Notes: a model not told the origin generated them from the letters alone. A stretch of 41,099 bases of DNA from an uncultured Saprospiraceae bacterium (GCA_937929835.1 CALFUU010000002.1:1-41099), one strand, 5' to 3'. Positions 9,011 through 18,735 are shown, counted from the stretch's first letter. Made by a program: numbers and translations.

Positions 9011-10294
9011 ATGTCTTTCCTTACTAAGCTGATCTCAACGGGACTGAATGCATCTGACAATGGATTGCTCCGTCTCAGAGTCATTCTATCTAATCTAATG
9101 GCACTCTTATCCTTGCCGCTTCTACTATTTTATGTCGTTACCATCTATCTCGGCAATCATTTTGCAGCCTCTATCACGCTATTGTTATGTGGTGTATCTA
9201 TGCTTATAACCATTTTGTTAAACTACAAGCGCCAGTTTACAGCAGCATCAAAGCTGATACTCTTCTCTTTAGCCTTTATAATCGGCTACACTATCTGCCT
9301 ATATGGAAAGCAAGTAAATATCCAAGTCTTCATTCCGATACTCATCGTCTTTGTTTTTATTTTCTTGGATAAAGTATTTGATAGACTTCTGTTCACGCTG
9401 ATCATTGTCTCCTCTTTTCTAGTCTCTTTTATTTATTTAGACATTTCAGCACCAACTTTACTAGACCGTACTTTTCAATACGACTATTATCTAAATATGT
9501 CGTTTGCCATTCTTACTTGTGGGGTACTGGCTCGTGCAGTTATGGATAGTTTAAAACACCACCATAATAATCTCAATAAGACGATCGCAGAATTAGAAAC
9601 TAAAAACAAAGTTATTGCGTCCCAAAATGAGGAAATGGACTTGTTTACCTCTATGGCTTCTCACGATCTTAAAACACCAATAAGAACAATAAAGAGCTTT
9701 CTAGGCTTACTCAATAGAGCAGGCACAGTTACAGATGAAAAATCTAAGGAGTACTTATCCTTTGCTCTATCAGGCACGGATCAACTCAATACACTCATCA
9801 ATGGCATATCCGCTTTCAAAAAAACTGACAAACAGAATCTTACTACTTCTTACGATGCCACTGACTCTATTTTAGACAAAGTCATTGCTATGATCGGCCT
9901 ATCGGCAAAGCCGGAAGTAACACTGAACAAGACAGACCTTCCAGACCTCAAAGTGAGCTGCGTCCACCTACACCATATATTTCAAAACCTCATTGAAAAT
10001 GCAATTAAGTATAATGAAAACGAAGTAAAGCAAATCAATATCAGCTATACTACAAATACGGAATACATTATAATCAGGGTGGATGATAATGGCATCGGTA
10101 TAGAGGAGGCGTATCTTGAGTATGTCTTTGAACCATTCAAGAAAATGCACAGTGTCGAGAAATATCAAAGTGCAGGATTAGGCCTATCTATTTGCAAAAA
10201 ATTGATGTCACTATACCAAGGGGATATCAAGGCAAAATCCAATAATAATGGTACTTCAATGAACTTGTACTTTCCTATCCACTTACAAAATTAG
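9011..10294 (+). CDS. Membrane-bound sensor histidine kinase, orphan
   Basis: Two-component sensor kinase of 427 residues. Residues 20-180 contain six hydrophobic stretches forming a membrane sensor region, without a recognisable extracellular ligand domain. A short coiled linker (NLNKTIAELETKNKVIASQNEE) leads into the HisKA domain with phosphoacceptor H218 in MASHDLKTPIRTIKSF. The HATPase domain follows, with N-box IFQNLIENAIKYN, G1 box DDNGIGIEEAYLEYVFEPF and G2 GLGLSICKKLM. No response regulator is adjacent. The gene diverges from paaE, so the two promoters share the 8870-9010 spacer, but nothing in the sequence links it functionally to phenylacetate. Confidence 0.92.
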   Translation: MSFLTKLISTGLNASDNGLLRLRVILSNLMALLSLPLLLFYVVTIYLGNHFAASITLLLCGVSMLITILLNYKRQFTAASKLILFSLAFIIGYTICLYGKQVNIQVFIPILIVFVFIFLDKVFDRLLFTLIIVSSFLVSFIYLDISAPTLLDRTFQYDYYLNMSFAILTCGVLARAVMDSLKHHHNNLNKTIAELETKNKVIASQNEEMDLFTSMASHDLKTPIRTIKSFLGLLNRAGTVTDEKSKEYLSFALSGTDQLNTLINGISAFKKTDKQNLTTSYDATDSILDKVIAMIGLSAKPEVTLNKTDLPDLKVSCVHLHHIFQNLIENAIKYNENEVKQINISYTTNTEYIIIRVDDNGIGIEEAYLEYVFEPFKKMHSVEKYQSAGLGLSICKKLMSLYQGDIKAKSNNNGTSMNLYFPIHLQN

Positions 10295-10540
10295 AACCTC
10301 AGGATATTCGATAACCCATCACTAACAATGTCACTCTCCGGAAGGTCTATCAAGTTACTTTATAGACGTTCCTGATCTATACTCTGCTCCAGTTATTGAA
10401 ATTTTTACGCCTCCCCGTCTTAAGTTAAGTTAGATGTCCATCACGACATCAGCCAAAAATTAATTTCTCTCTCTGTGTAATTACCATTTCCTACACATCC
10501 TTTTGTAGAATGACTCATTCATTAACGAATTACTCAGACT

Positions 10541-12376
10541 ATGAAAAAGCTAATACACTTAGGAATCTTTACTTTACTTGTCTTGCCCATCTATGGATTA
10601 GAACTAGATACAATAGTAGACCAATCTCAAATCACGAGTGCTACAGTCTACTACGAGGGTGCTACCGTACACAGGACTGTCACCCTCAGCACAAAAGGGG
10701 AACATATAGTGAGACTCACAAAACTGCCGCTACACGTAGACAGAAAGTCCATAACTATAGAGGCTGATCCAAAATGTGAAATCAAGTCAGTCAAAAGTAA
10801 ATTCGAAAACACATCTCTAGTCCTAGGATATTCCAAATCTGACTTGGCCAGTCTCCAGGCATTACGTGATTCTATTGAGATCCTCAATATCCTCATCGAA
10901 GTGCTAGACGAGGAATATGACATGATTACAACCAATAAAAATTTTGAAAATGACGCAGAAATAACCAGTGTAGAAGAAGTTGTTCTAGCTTCAAAATTCT
11001 ACCAATCAAGGGTCAAGGCCCTAAAACTTGAACGACTAGACCGATCAAGAGAGCACAATAAACTTGTAGCGAGAAGGGATGCGCTATTAAAAATTAAGGA
11101 AGATTCTGATCTAAAATCGAGTGAAAAACAATTGGTACTATACATCCACTTGGACAATAAAACTGTGGGCTCTTCTCTACAACTGAGCTACTATCATCCC
11201 GATGCGAGTTGGTCCCCGTATTACGATATAAAAGCAGGAAATAACGCGGAAAAATTAGAATTGTACAGAAAGGCCTACGTCTCACAATCCACAAAAGAAG
11301 ACTGGTCCGATATTAATCTTACCCTATCCACCTCAGTCCCTGCCCGCGACAACAGTTTGCCACAACTGATTCCTGTAAGAATAAGTCACCAAAGACCTAG
11401 CCATACAACTAGCTACAGACCCCCTTTGGTTAATCCCAATGGGAAGACAGGAAGAGTGATCGATAGAAAAACAGGAGAACCAATCATAGGTGCTAGCATC
11501 TATATTGATGGCACTACACAAGGAACAATTACAGATATAGATGGCCAATTCTATTTTCCCGAAGGTATTGGCAAAAACGTTACAATTGCCTACACGGGCT
11601 ACAACAATATCACTTGTGTACTTCATCAAGAATATACCGTCGTCAGCCTTGTCGAGGGTATGCTGCTCAGTGAAGTCGTCGTAACTGGTCGAGGTAGCAG
11701 CAAAAGTAGATCTACAAAGAAGGAAGCACAACCTACTAGAAAGCAAATCGACTTGCAAATCAATGAAACGCTGAATACTTTGAGCTATAAATTAACTAGT
11801 ACTTATTCAATGAGGTCTGGCTCAGAACCTATCGATGTTCTGCTCAAAAAAGAAAATCTTCCTACCCTACTGCAATATGAATCGATTCCTATCAAAAGTG
11901 AATCAGCTTACCTTATGGCTGAAATTAAAGACTGGCATCTCTACAACCTAGAACCAGCCCCTATCAATCTATTTATAGATGGTACCTTCAAAGGGAAGTC
12001 AACAATCAACCCGAACTCTCAAGATGACAACCTCAAAATATCCCTTGGAACTGATCCTGAAGTATCGTTTAGTAGAAGATGGATTAACAATAAGTACAAA
12101 AAGAAAATACTGAGTAGACATAAAGAAGAGGTCCATCATTACATTGTCACAGTAAAAAACAACAAGTCCCAATCTGTTACCATTAATATCAAAGATCAGA
12201 TGCCCATCAGCAGTGATGCTGCTATCGAAATCGAACCACAAAACCTATCTGGAGGAAAGCTGAAGCAAGATACGGGTTTGGTGAGCTGGAAACTAACTTT
12301 AGAATCAGGAGAATCCAAGGAACTAGATTTAATATACAAACTGAAATACCCAAAAAATTACGACATCAACCTATAA
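10541..12376 (+). CDS. DUF4139 (MuiA-like) protein with embedded carboxypeptidase-like regulatory domain
   Basis: Secreted or envelope protein of the DUF4140/DUF4139 family (often annotated as mucoidy inhibitor A); biochemical function unknown. The signal peptide is MKKLIHLGIFTLLVLPIYG. The DUF4140 domain (ITSATVYYEGATVHRTVTL) spans about residues 30-95, followed by a helical segment to about 190 and then the DUF4139 beta-rich domain (SYYHPDASWSPYYDIKAG, YRKAYVSQSTKEDWSDINLTLSTS). About residues 303-375 are inserted: GRVIDRKTGEPIIGASIYID to VTIAYTGYN, a carboxypeptidase regulatory-like (CarbopepD_reg_2) domain normally found at the N-terminus of TonB receptors. The C-terminus returns to DUF4139 (SVTINIKDQMPISSDAAIEIE). 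It converges with the TonB receptor gene. Confidence 0.85.
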   Translation: MKKLIHLGIFTLLVLPIYGLELDTIVDQSQITSATVYYEGATVHRTVTLSTKGEHIVRLTKLPLHVDRKSITIEADPKCEIKSVKSKFENTSLVLGYSKSDLASLQALRDSIEILNILIEVLDEEYDMITTNKNFENDAEITSVEEVVLASKFYQSRVKALKLERLDRSREHNKLVARRDALLKIKEDSDLKSSEKQLVLYIHLDNKTVGSSLQLSYYHPDASWSPYYDIKAGNNAEKLELYRKAYVSQSTKEDWSDINLTLSTSVPARDNSLPQLIPVRISHQRPSHTTSYRPPLVNPNGKTGRVIDRKTGEPIIGASIYIDGTTQGTITDIDGQFYFPEGIGKNVTIAYTGYNNITCVLHQEYTVVSLVEGMLLSEVVVTGRGSSKSRSTKKEAQPTRKQIDLQINETLNTLSYKLTSTYSMRSGSEPIDVLLKKENLPTLLQYESIPIKSESAYLMAEIKDWHLYNLEPAPINLFIDGTFKGKSTINPNSQDDNLKISLGTDPEVSFSRRWINNKYKKKILSRHKEEVHHYIVTVKNNKSQSVTINIKDQMPISSDAAIEIEPQNLSGGKLKQDTGLVSWKLTLESGESKELDLIYKLKYPKNYDINL

Positions 12377-12391
12377 TCTCGATGCGGATTA

Positions 12392-12424
12392 CAGGAGCTC
12401 TGGTAAGGTCGACTAGAGCTCCTG
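12392..12424. terminator. Hairpin between convergent DUF4139 and TonB-receptor genes
   Basis: Perfect 10-bp inverted repeat CAGGAGCTCT ... AGAGCTCCTG with a 13-nt loop, in the 57 bp between two convergent stop codons. The position suggests a shared bidirectional terminator. No clear T tract follows on either strand, so intrinsic termination is plausible but not certain. Confidence 0.55.
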
Positions 12425-12433
12425 ATATCACTA

Positions 12434-14821
12434 TCAAAAAGTAAGCCTATACTCTATTACTGGGAAAAATCCTAACTGATAAACCAAATCAACTTCATTA
12501 TTTCTTACATCAAAGCTCTGCCCAAACACGTTCTGATTATTGAAGGTATTCTGTAGATCAATGGACCACATCTGCGAGATGCGCTTCATATTATATCTGA
12601 CAGTAAACTGAATATCTGTCCTAAAATAATCATCAAATTGTTGGCTAAAAACTTTGTCTTCTTGAAACACAGTCTCACCCTCCGCTATGGAGGCTGCAAG
12701 GTCTATAGGTGAATACCGTTTTCCTCCCGCCATAGTAGTTTTGACATCAAGGCCTAAAGTCAATTTGTCACTAATATTAAATTCTTTACCAGCAAGCACG
12801 TTACCAACATACTGATTTCCAAAGGCTGTATTGTACTCATTCCCATCACTTCCTTTATACTTGGATTCATATACAGAGAGTGTGGATAAAAGATAAAATC
12901 CATCTCTAAAACTTCTCTCCAGCGTCAATTCTATCCCATAGTTTTGTCCTTGCCCTTCATTGACTAGACTATCTCGAGAAGGCACATTGAAATCCGCTCC
13001 AATATTTAACGCAGAAAAACTAGAAGGGTGCGCCTCTACAGGTACTTGAGACAATGATTGATAATACAATTCAGACTTAATCTTCCACTTTTCGGCAAAG
13101 CTCCAGTTGAGACCTGTTATGACTTGGTCACTTCTTGTATGATCCAAAGATTCATTGCTTCTAACAGTGCCACCCGAGGCTTGTTGTGTCTCTACAAGAT
13201 AGAGTTGAAAGTCTTGAATCTTAGAATGGCGCCCTAGCCCAAGAGTCCATTCAACCTGAGGAGAAACATCATAACTGAGATTAAGTCGTGGCTCGATAGT
13301 GCTAGAATTATTTAATGTGAAATGCTGTGTAAAGAGGCCAATGTTTGTTGTCAAGCGTTCAGTAGGTTTATACTGCCATTGTCCATAGGCCTGATAGAGA
13401 TTAGCTTTATCGTCAGCATCTCTTAGTGTTCTGAAACTATTTGTATTTGTCCTTACGCTGTCCTGAAAGTTGAAGTCAAATTCGTTATAATTTATCCCAG
13501 CAATCAAAGTATGACGCTTCGACAATTTAGTCTTGTAATCATAGGCTACTCTAATTCTCTCTTGACTGGAGTCATCTCTATAAACTGGAACAATTGTCAA
13601 ATCACTCGATACTGTATCAAGAACCGTGCTGACCCCAGAGTCAGAATAAGAGATACTTAGCTTGCCGAAACTACTATCAGAAAAATAATGCTTGTTGGTC
13701 AAAGCAATAATATTACTGTCGGTATTGTAGAAGAGATTCTCGTTAGAATCAGAAAAAAGATTGGGGGTATCTGAATTGCTGATATCACTTAAAAAATCAA
13801 TCCCTGAGTTTCCGCCCAATCCAAAAAGGGCAAAAGTTCCTAACTTTTCTGTAGGAACATGCACATGAAAACTGAGATCCTGATAACGAGGGATAGCATC
13901 CCCAGTTCCTGTCGCACCGCCAGAACCTCCTGTCAACTTGCTGATCAGGTCTATAACGGAGTATCTGTAGTTGATTAGATAAGTACCACCAGTTTTACCC
14001 AGTGGCCCTTCAATGCCAGCCTCAAAACCATTGAAACTAATTCCAAATAGTCCTTCAAACTTATCTCGATTCCCTTTACGCAGTGTCAAGTCAAAAACAC
14101 CTGACAGCGCATTTCCATAATTAGCAGGGAAAGCTCCAGTCATAAACAAGGAGTTGGTCAATTGATTATTGTTCAGCATACTCACTGGTCCTCCAGTCGC
14201 TCCCAAGGCACCGAAGTGACTGGGGTTCGGTATATCAATTCCATTGAGTCTCCACAGTAGTCCTGAAGGAGAATTTCCTCTAATAACAATATCATTGCGA
14301 GAGTCATCATTAGCAGAAACACCAGCAAATCCAGCTGCCATCCGTGACACATCACTTCTGCTACCCGCAAATCTTGAAGTCAATTCTGAATCGAATTCCT
14401 GAATAGAAATGTTTGCCAACCCTGCCGCTTGTGCATCTTTCTCAACTACAGCTGTAATCTCTACTTCTACGGTATTCAGTCCTTCCTCCATCTGAAAATC
14501 ATAGATCAATTCCTTACCCGTTGTTAAGAGTATACTTCCAGTCACTTGGGGTTCATATCCTATATAAGAGCAAGCTAGACGATATCTACCTACTGCCTGG
14601 TCTGGAAATGCATAGAAACCTTCACTATCGGTTACTGTGCCATTCAAAGGATCTGATTCGTGGATATAGATACTTGCGCCTATAAGTGGTATCCCCGTTT
14701 CCTTATCAATCACTTGTCCTTTAATCTTATTAGCCAATGGGCTTTGAGCTAAGCTTGGTAAAGGGGCTTGCAAGAAAAAGAGCAGCAGATATGGAAAAGT
14801 AATGCTAAGTAGATTCTTCAT
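12434..14821 (-). CDS. TonB-dependent outer-membrane receptor with CarboxypepD_reg domain
   Basis: Outer-membrane active transporter of 795 residues. The N-terminal signal peptide ends near LPSLAQS. Residues 33-95 form a carboxypeptidase regulatory-like domain (GQVIDKETGIPLIGASIYIH ... YIGYEPQV). The plug domain follows (DIVIRGNSPSGLLWRLNGID; MTGAFPANYGNALSGVFDL). The remainder is beta-strand-rich barrel ending in a terminal Phe (YRLTF). There is no SusD partner next to it, so it is not a Sus-type pair, and the substrate cannot be told. The upstream neighbour on the same strand is a LytTR regulator, and the 172-bp gap between them carries three phased GTGAC repeats. Confidence 0.92.
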   Translation of the reverse strand: MKNLLSITFPYLLLFFLQAPLPSLAQSPLANKIKGQVIDKETGIPLIGASIYIHESDPLNGTVTDSEGFYAFPDQAVGRYRLACSYIGYEPQVTGSILLTTGKELIYDFQMEEGLNTVEVEITAVVEKDAQAAGLANISIQEFDSELTSRFAGSRSDVSRMAAGFAGVSANDDSRNDIVIRGNSPSGLLWRLNGIDIPNPSHFGALGATGGPVSMLNNNQLTNSLFMTGAFPANYGNALSGVFDLTLRKGNRDKFEGLFGISFNGFEAGIEGPLGKTGGTYLINYRYSVIDLISKLTGGSGGATGTGDAIPRYQDLSFHVHVPTEKLGTFALFGLGGNSGIDFLSDISNSDTPNLFSDSNENLFYNTDSNIIALTNKHYFSDSSFGKLSISYSDSGVSTVLDTVSSDLTIVPVYRDDSSQERIRVAYDYKTKLSKRHTLIAGINYNEFDFNFQDSVRTNTNSFRTLRDADDKANLYQAYGQWQYKPTERLTTNIGLFTQHFTLNNSSTIEPRLNLSYDVSPQVEWTLGLGRHSKIQDFQLYLVETQQASGGTVRSNESLDHTRSDQVITGLNWSFAEKWKIKSELYYQSLSQVPVEAHPSSFSALNIGADFNVPSRDSLVNEGQGQNYGIELTLERSFRDGFYLLSTLSVYESKYKGSDGNEYNTAFGNQYVGNVLAGKEFNISDKLTLGLDVKTTMAGGKRYSPIDLAASIAEGETVFQEDKVFSQQFDDYFRTDIQFTVRYNMKRISQMWSIDLQNTFNNQNVFGQSFDVRNNEVDLVYQLGFFPVIEYRLTF

Positions 14822-14907
14822 TGCGACTTGTTGTCATAGATTAGTGAAGTAAAAATTTCAAATTCTTGCGCAAGGTAAATTAGTCTATTAGGCATCACAT
14901 TGCCTAT

Positions 14908-14972
14908 GTGACTGTTGTCAACAATAAAGGTCCGCTGACAAGGCTAAGTGACCAAATACAAGGCTTTGTGAC
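14908..14972. promoter_or_regulatory. Phased GTGAC repeats upstream of the TonB receptor
   Basis: GTGAC occurs at 14908-14912, 14948-14952 and 14968-14972, i.e. 40 and 20 bp apart, so all copies face the same side of the helix. The last two sit in a tandem 20-bp unit beginning AAGGCT at 14940 and again at 14960; the first has GCCTATGTGAC. LytTR-family regulators bind direct repeats about two helical turns apart, and a LytTR gene lies immediately upstream. The repeats are seen; the link is inferred. Confidence 0.4.
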
Positions 14973-14993
14973 GATTGACAAAGCAATAAATGT

Positions 14994-15866
14994 CTAGTTT
15001 TGCTTAATGTGATCCGAGAAATACTCTTTTACTTCAGTTATGTATTTGCGAGAAACAGGTATCACTTCATCTCCATCTTGAAGAGTTAGCTTAAGGCCTT
15101 GAGCATTGCCGTTGACCTCTATTACTCTTTCTAGATTAACAATATAGGAGCGATGGCAGCGTAAAATATACTTCGACTTTACTTCCTCATCTATTGATTT
15201 TAGCGTTTTCCGGTACAGATTGCGATTCAGTACGCCTTCCTTTCGCGTGACTACATTAACATAATTGCCAACAGCCTCTATGTATAAGAGATCAGATAAG
15301 TCCACTTGCTGAGCATCGATTTCATTGGTAAAGGCGATAGGGTTCAAGGAATTCAATTCTGAATTTACTGTCGAGGATGGAGGAATCTGGATCTCAGAGC
15401 TAACTTTCTGATTAGACCTCAACAATCGTGTATACTTTACTAAGGTAATGAGGGTCAAAGGGAAAATCCCAACTAATAAAGTCTGCCACAACATGACACT
15501 CAAGCTAAAAAGACTTAGTGTAGGTGGGTTTAAAAAGTAGACATACGAAAAATTTGAGAGTGCTATGACTAAAATAGTTAAAGCACCAATCATAATCTCT
15601 TTACCTACTGTATAACTGCTTTCACTAAAAAATCCAGGAAATAAACGCGGAATTACTATCTCAACAAATAGCATCCCAATAAATGAGATAACACCAAAGC
15701 CAATATACATACCAACTGGGGATGTCTTTGTTTTCAGTTCATCTATACCAAAAGGCTTGAACAAGAATAGAAAAAATCCAACGAATAAGCCGACAAAGAC
15801 CGCTGTTATGAAAGACTGCTTCTTTGAAAAATTTGGAGGAAATGGGGCCTTGAGATTTGACAGCAT
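14994..15866 (-). CDS. Membrane-anchored LytTR transcriptional regulator
   Basis: The first 150 residues hold four transmembrane segments (FITAVFVGLFVGFFLFLF; GMYIGFGVISFIGMLFVEIV; MIGALTILVIALSNFSYVYF; LWQTLLVGIFPLTLITLV). A linker leads to a C-terminal LytTR DNA-binding domain (about residues 185-285: LLYIEAVGNYVNVVTRK, NRNLYRKTLKSI, YILRCHRSYIVNLERV, LQDGDEVIPVSRKY). There is no receiver domain, so it is likely a one-component membrane regulator, a common Bacteroidota arrangement. The TonB receptor gene follows on the same strand and is a natural target. Confidence 0.88.
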   Translation of the reverse strand: MLSNLKAPFPPNFSKKQSFITAVFVGLFVGFFLFLFKPFGIDELKTKTSPVGMYIGFGVISFIGMLFVEIVIPRLFPGFFSESSYTVGKEIMIGALTILVIALSNFSYVYFLNPPTLSLFSLSVMLWQTLLVGIFPLTLITLVKYTRLLRSNQKVSSEIQIPPSSTVNSELNSLNPIAFTNEIDAQQVDLSDLLYIEAVGNYVNVVTRKEGVLNRNLYRKTLKSIDEEVKSKYILRCHRSYIVNLERVIEVNGNAQGLKLTLQDGDEVIPVSRKYITEVKEYFSDHIKQN

Positions 15867-15993
15867 TTAATGGGTTAAAGTTGTGTGCAAGTTAACTCAT
15901 CAAACCTCTACTTTAAAACAACAATCAAAATATCTATCAAGAATTAAAAATATAAAACCCAATAGTTTTAAATAAAAAATAGACCTTAGCCCC

Positions 15994-16560
15994 ATCACTA
16001 GAAAAGAAGAAATACTCCAAGCCTCGGCTAGTCTTTTTAGAAAAAAAGGCTTTTCTGCTACCACTATGCGGGACATAGCGCGGTCAGTAGATATGGAAGC
16101 TGCAAGTCTCTACAATCATATTTCTTCCAAACAAGAGATACTAAGGGTGATCATTATGTCAATAGCCGAGCGATTTACCGACGGATTAGAAAAGATTAGC
16201 CTCTCGGAAGTCTCACCTATCCAAAAACTAGAGGCCGTCATCCAGCAGCACGTACAGATGACTATAGAGCACACAGATGCTATTGCACTAATACCGAGCG
16301 AATGGGTACATCTAAAAGAGCCCAATCTCAAGAAATTTGTCCTCCTTAGAGACAAATACGAAAAAGAATTCAAGAGTCTAATGCTTGATGCCATCGAAGC
16401 GGGAGAAATCGGTAAAGTAGATCCAGATCTTGCCGTATTTACCCTGTTGTCCACACTTAGATGGCTTTACTCTTGGTATTCTAAATATAGACCCGAGGAC
16501 ACCACTGGACTAAAGTCAAAACTCACACAATATCTACTTAAAGGCATCGTCAGCAGATAA
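15994..16560 (+). CDS. TetR/AcrR family regulator with non-standard start
   Basis: Transcriptional regulator. The HTH region ITRKEEILQASASLFRKKGF then SATTMRDIARSVDMEAASLY with HISSKQEILRVII is typical of TetR, and the C-terminal ligand domain is of the TetR_C_33 sort found in acyl-CoA-responsive repressors. The first ATG in frame (16066) would remove helix 1 of the DNA-binding domain. Upstream coding-like sequence reaches an in-frame TAA at 15973 with no ATG, GTG or TTG. Homologues often begin MTRKEEIL, which places the start at the ATC at 15994; the ATA at 15979 is the alternative. It is a candidate PaaR-like repressor for the paa palindrome, but it is 7 kb away and this is inference. Confidence 0.8.
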   Translation: MTRKEEILQASASLFRKKGFSATTMRDIARSVDMEAASLYNHISSKQEILRVIIMSIAERFTDGLEKISLSEVSPIQKLEAVIQQHVQMTIEHTDAIALIPSEWVHLKEPNLKKFVLLRDKYEKEFKSLMLDAIEAGEIGKVDPDLAVFTLLSTLRWLYSWYSKYRPEDTTGLKSKLTQYLLKGIVSR

Positions 16561-16588
16561 GATAGAAGTGTCGTCAGCACTTGCTATC
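16561..16588 (+). terminator. Hairpin directly after tetR
   Basis: GATAGAAGTG and CACTTGCTATC form a stem with a single-base bulge around a 7-nt loop, immediately after the tetR stop. No T tract follows, so the terminator call is tentative. Confidence 0.35.
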
Positions 16589-16761
16589 GTCCCTAATGAT
16601 TGGCAGTGATTATGAAAGTCACAAATGAGCCATATGAAGTGCCACAAAGTAGAAGCTAGAAGGATACATTAGATGCCTTATCGCAGAGCATTAAACTTCA
16701 GTAGGTCAACAGTCATCTTTATGTATGATGACTATCAGGATAGATAAGTCTGTATCGCTCT

Positions 16762-18735
16762 TTATTCTTTGACAAACTTCACAAAGGCAATGCGCCCTTG
16801 CTCATTTCCAATTTTGAGTACATAAATTCCGGAATCGTAAGCAGAAACATCAACTGCAAAGGTGCTAATTGAAAATCGCTTATTTTGCAGTAGTCGTCCT
16901 CGGACATCATATAACGTATAGATACCTGACTCTATCTCAGACTCACAGTAAATTGTCTCCATTGTAGGGTTAGGAAAGAGATGCAGTCTAGCATTGTTGT
17001 CGATGTCATTGACCTTAGTCGTACAACTAAAATCTTCGTCTACATGACGACTATAGACACCCTTACCACTTATAAAAGTGTGGATTTCATTATCGGTAAT
17101 ACTTAAATCATCTATGGCGTGTGAATTCCCACTGAATTGGCAAAATTCTAGATCCCAGGTCTCACCTCCATCAACCGTACTCCAGATATTGGAACCAACG
17201 GCCCAGCCATTTAATGCATCTCTAAAGCCTATCTTACGGATGGTAGATGTTGCGATGGGTAGTCTGACCACGTTCCAAGTGTTGCCGCCATCTTCTGTCT
17301 TTGCGATGGCCCCTAGAGCACCTACAAATCCTACATCGGAAGATAAAAAGTGAGAGGCGAAGGTGGCAGGCTGATCTATAGTAATAGATTTTGTCTCCCA
17401 GGTTTGTCCTGCATCTGAGGACACAAATAAAGTTCTAGACGCATTGACACCAACGAAGGTCGTCTCATCGACCATCTGGAAATCATCAAAGACCAAGGCA
17501 CCCAAACTCAATAGTTCTTCATTTTCCAAAGTATAATCAACCCAAGTAGTTCCATTGTCAGGAGAGAATCGAATAAGGGAATCTCTAGAAATGTGCAAAA
17601 ATATTCTGTCAGAATCATAATCAGCAAAGGCTAGATCTGGAGTTTCCGTCGTCTCCCAAGTCTCTCCTCCATCTGCTGTGAGGTGAATAAAATTCCGACC
17701 AGCGACATACTCCATTACCAAGGCTTCATCCTCATTATTCATCACAACTTTATTTTCAGAATCTGAGACATTAAGTACTGGTGTCCACGACACGCCGCCA
17801 TCTAGAGTCTTTAAGACCTCAGAATCTTGTATCATCATACCAACTTGATCTGTAGCAAAATCCAATGAACTTGGTAAACTTGGCAAAGCAGTTTCGACAG
17901 GAAAATCTGCTGTCCACATAGAGTCGACACAATTGGCGAACGGCTTTGTAATCTCGGTCATCTCACCGCAGCTATTAGCAGTCCGCAAGCTTACCAAGTA
18001 ACAGCCTTTAGGTCCATAGTCGTGTACAGGATTCAATTCAGTGGAAGTCGTACCATCGCCAAAATCCCAAAGGACTTCATCGGCATTTGTTACTTCGGAT
18101 GAAAATTCTACAAAATTTTTGGTGCCGTCAATTTCAAAGCTTGCAGACAACTCTTTGCATCGCTCTTGTTGACATATTTGATCCGTTATTCCATCAGCCA
18201 AATAAATAGAGCCGCCCTCATAAGACACACAACCCACTTCCGTACGACTGGCAAACTGAGGCGTCAAAAAAGCAGAACCCAACTCCCCTACTCCTTCTAT
18301 CCATACGACACGGCTAGTTCCACTTGTGAGCTCCATTTGTATCCGTTCTCTCCCATCTAAATACTCCAAAGTATGCTTAGAAACGACAGTAAAAGTTGCA
18401 TTATCTATCTCAATAGACGCTCCTTGATCCAGAGAGAAATCATAAATCAGGCGTAGATCATTACAATCTTCACCTATAAAAACTCTCATTCCATCAACTT
18501 CCATAAATACAGAATTCACGCCATTCTTATCTGAGTACTTGAGCAAATCACGGCCACAAGCAGATTCTATCCCATCAAAATGAATTGAAGAATAAGGTGT
18601 CTCTTCCCACAGTATCCCTGCGTCGACAACTAACGTCAGACCCGGAAGGCTAAATAAAGATTCTGTATTCTGCGCAGTGCTAAGATTAACGAAGAGCGCA
18701 GACAAAGCTAAAGCTAGAGTGAAGTTTTTCATCAC
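16762..18735 (-). CDS. T9SS-secreted protein with PKD domain and Asp-box (Ycf48-like) repeats
   Basis: Secreted protein of 657 residues, probably surface-attached through type IX secretion. The signal peptide is MMKNFTLALALSALFVNLSTAQN. A PKD domain spans about residues 205-265 (VLWDFGDGTTSTELNPVHDY). Six Asp-box-like units follow (LDGGVSWTP, ADGGETWET, PDNGTTWVD, SDAGQTWET, EDGGNTWNV, VDGGETWDL), suggesting a beta-propeller like Ycf48/sortilin domains. The last 80 residues are a T9SS sorting domain (LHLFPNPTMETIYCE, LYDVRGRLLQ, YDSGIYVLKI). No catalytic signature is visible; binding or adhesion is the likely role. It is a single-gene unit. Confidence 0.88.
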   Translation of the reverse strand: MMKNFTLALALSALFVNLSTAQNTESLFSLPGLTLVVDAGILWEETPYSSIHFDGIESACGRDLLKYSDKNGVNSVFMEVDGMRVFIGEDCNDLRLIYDFSLDQGASIEIDNATFTVVSKHTLEYLDGRERIQMELTSGTSRVVWIEGVGELGSAFLTPQFASRTEVGCVSYEGGSIYLADGITDQICQQERCKELSASFEIDGTKNFVEFSSEVTNADEVLWDFGDGTTSTELNPVHDYGPKGCYLVSLRTANSCGEMTEITKPFANCVDSMWTADFPVETALPSLPSSLDFATDQVGMMIQDSEVLKTLDGGVSWTPVLNVSDSENKVVMNNEDEALVMEYVAGRNFIHLTADGGETWETTETPDLAFADYDSDRIFLHISRDSLIRFSPDNGTTWVDYTLENEELLSLGALVFDDFQMVDETTFVGVNASRTLFVSSDAGQTWETKSITIDQPATFASHFLSSDVGFVGALGAIAKTEDGGNTWNVVRLPIATSTIRKIGFRDALNGWAVGSNIWSTVDGGETWDLEFCQFSGNSHAIDDLSITDNEIHTFISGKGVYSRHVDEDFSCTTKVNDIDNNARLHLFPNPTMETIYCESEIESGIYTLYDVRGRLLQNKRFSISTFAVDVSAYDSGIYVLKIGNEQGRIAFVKFVKE

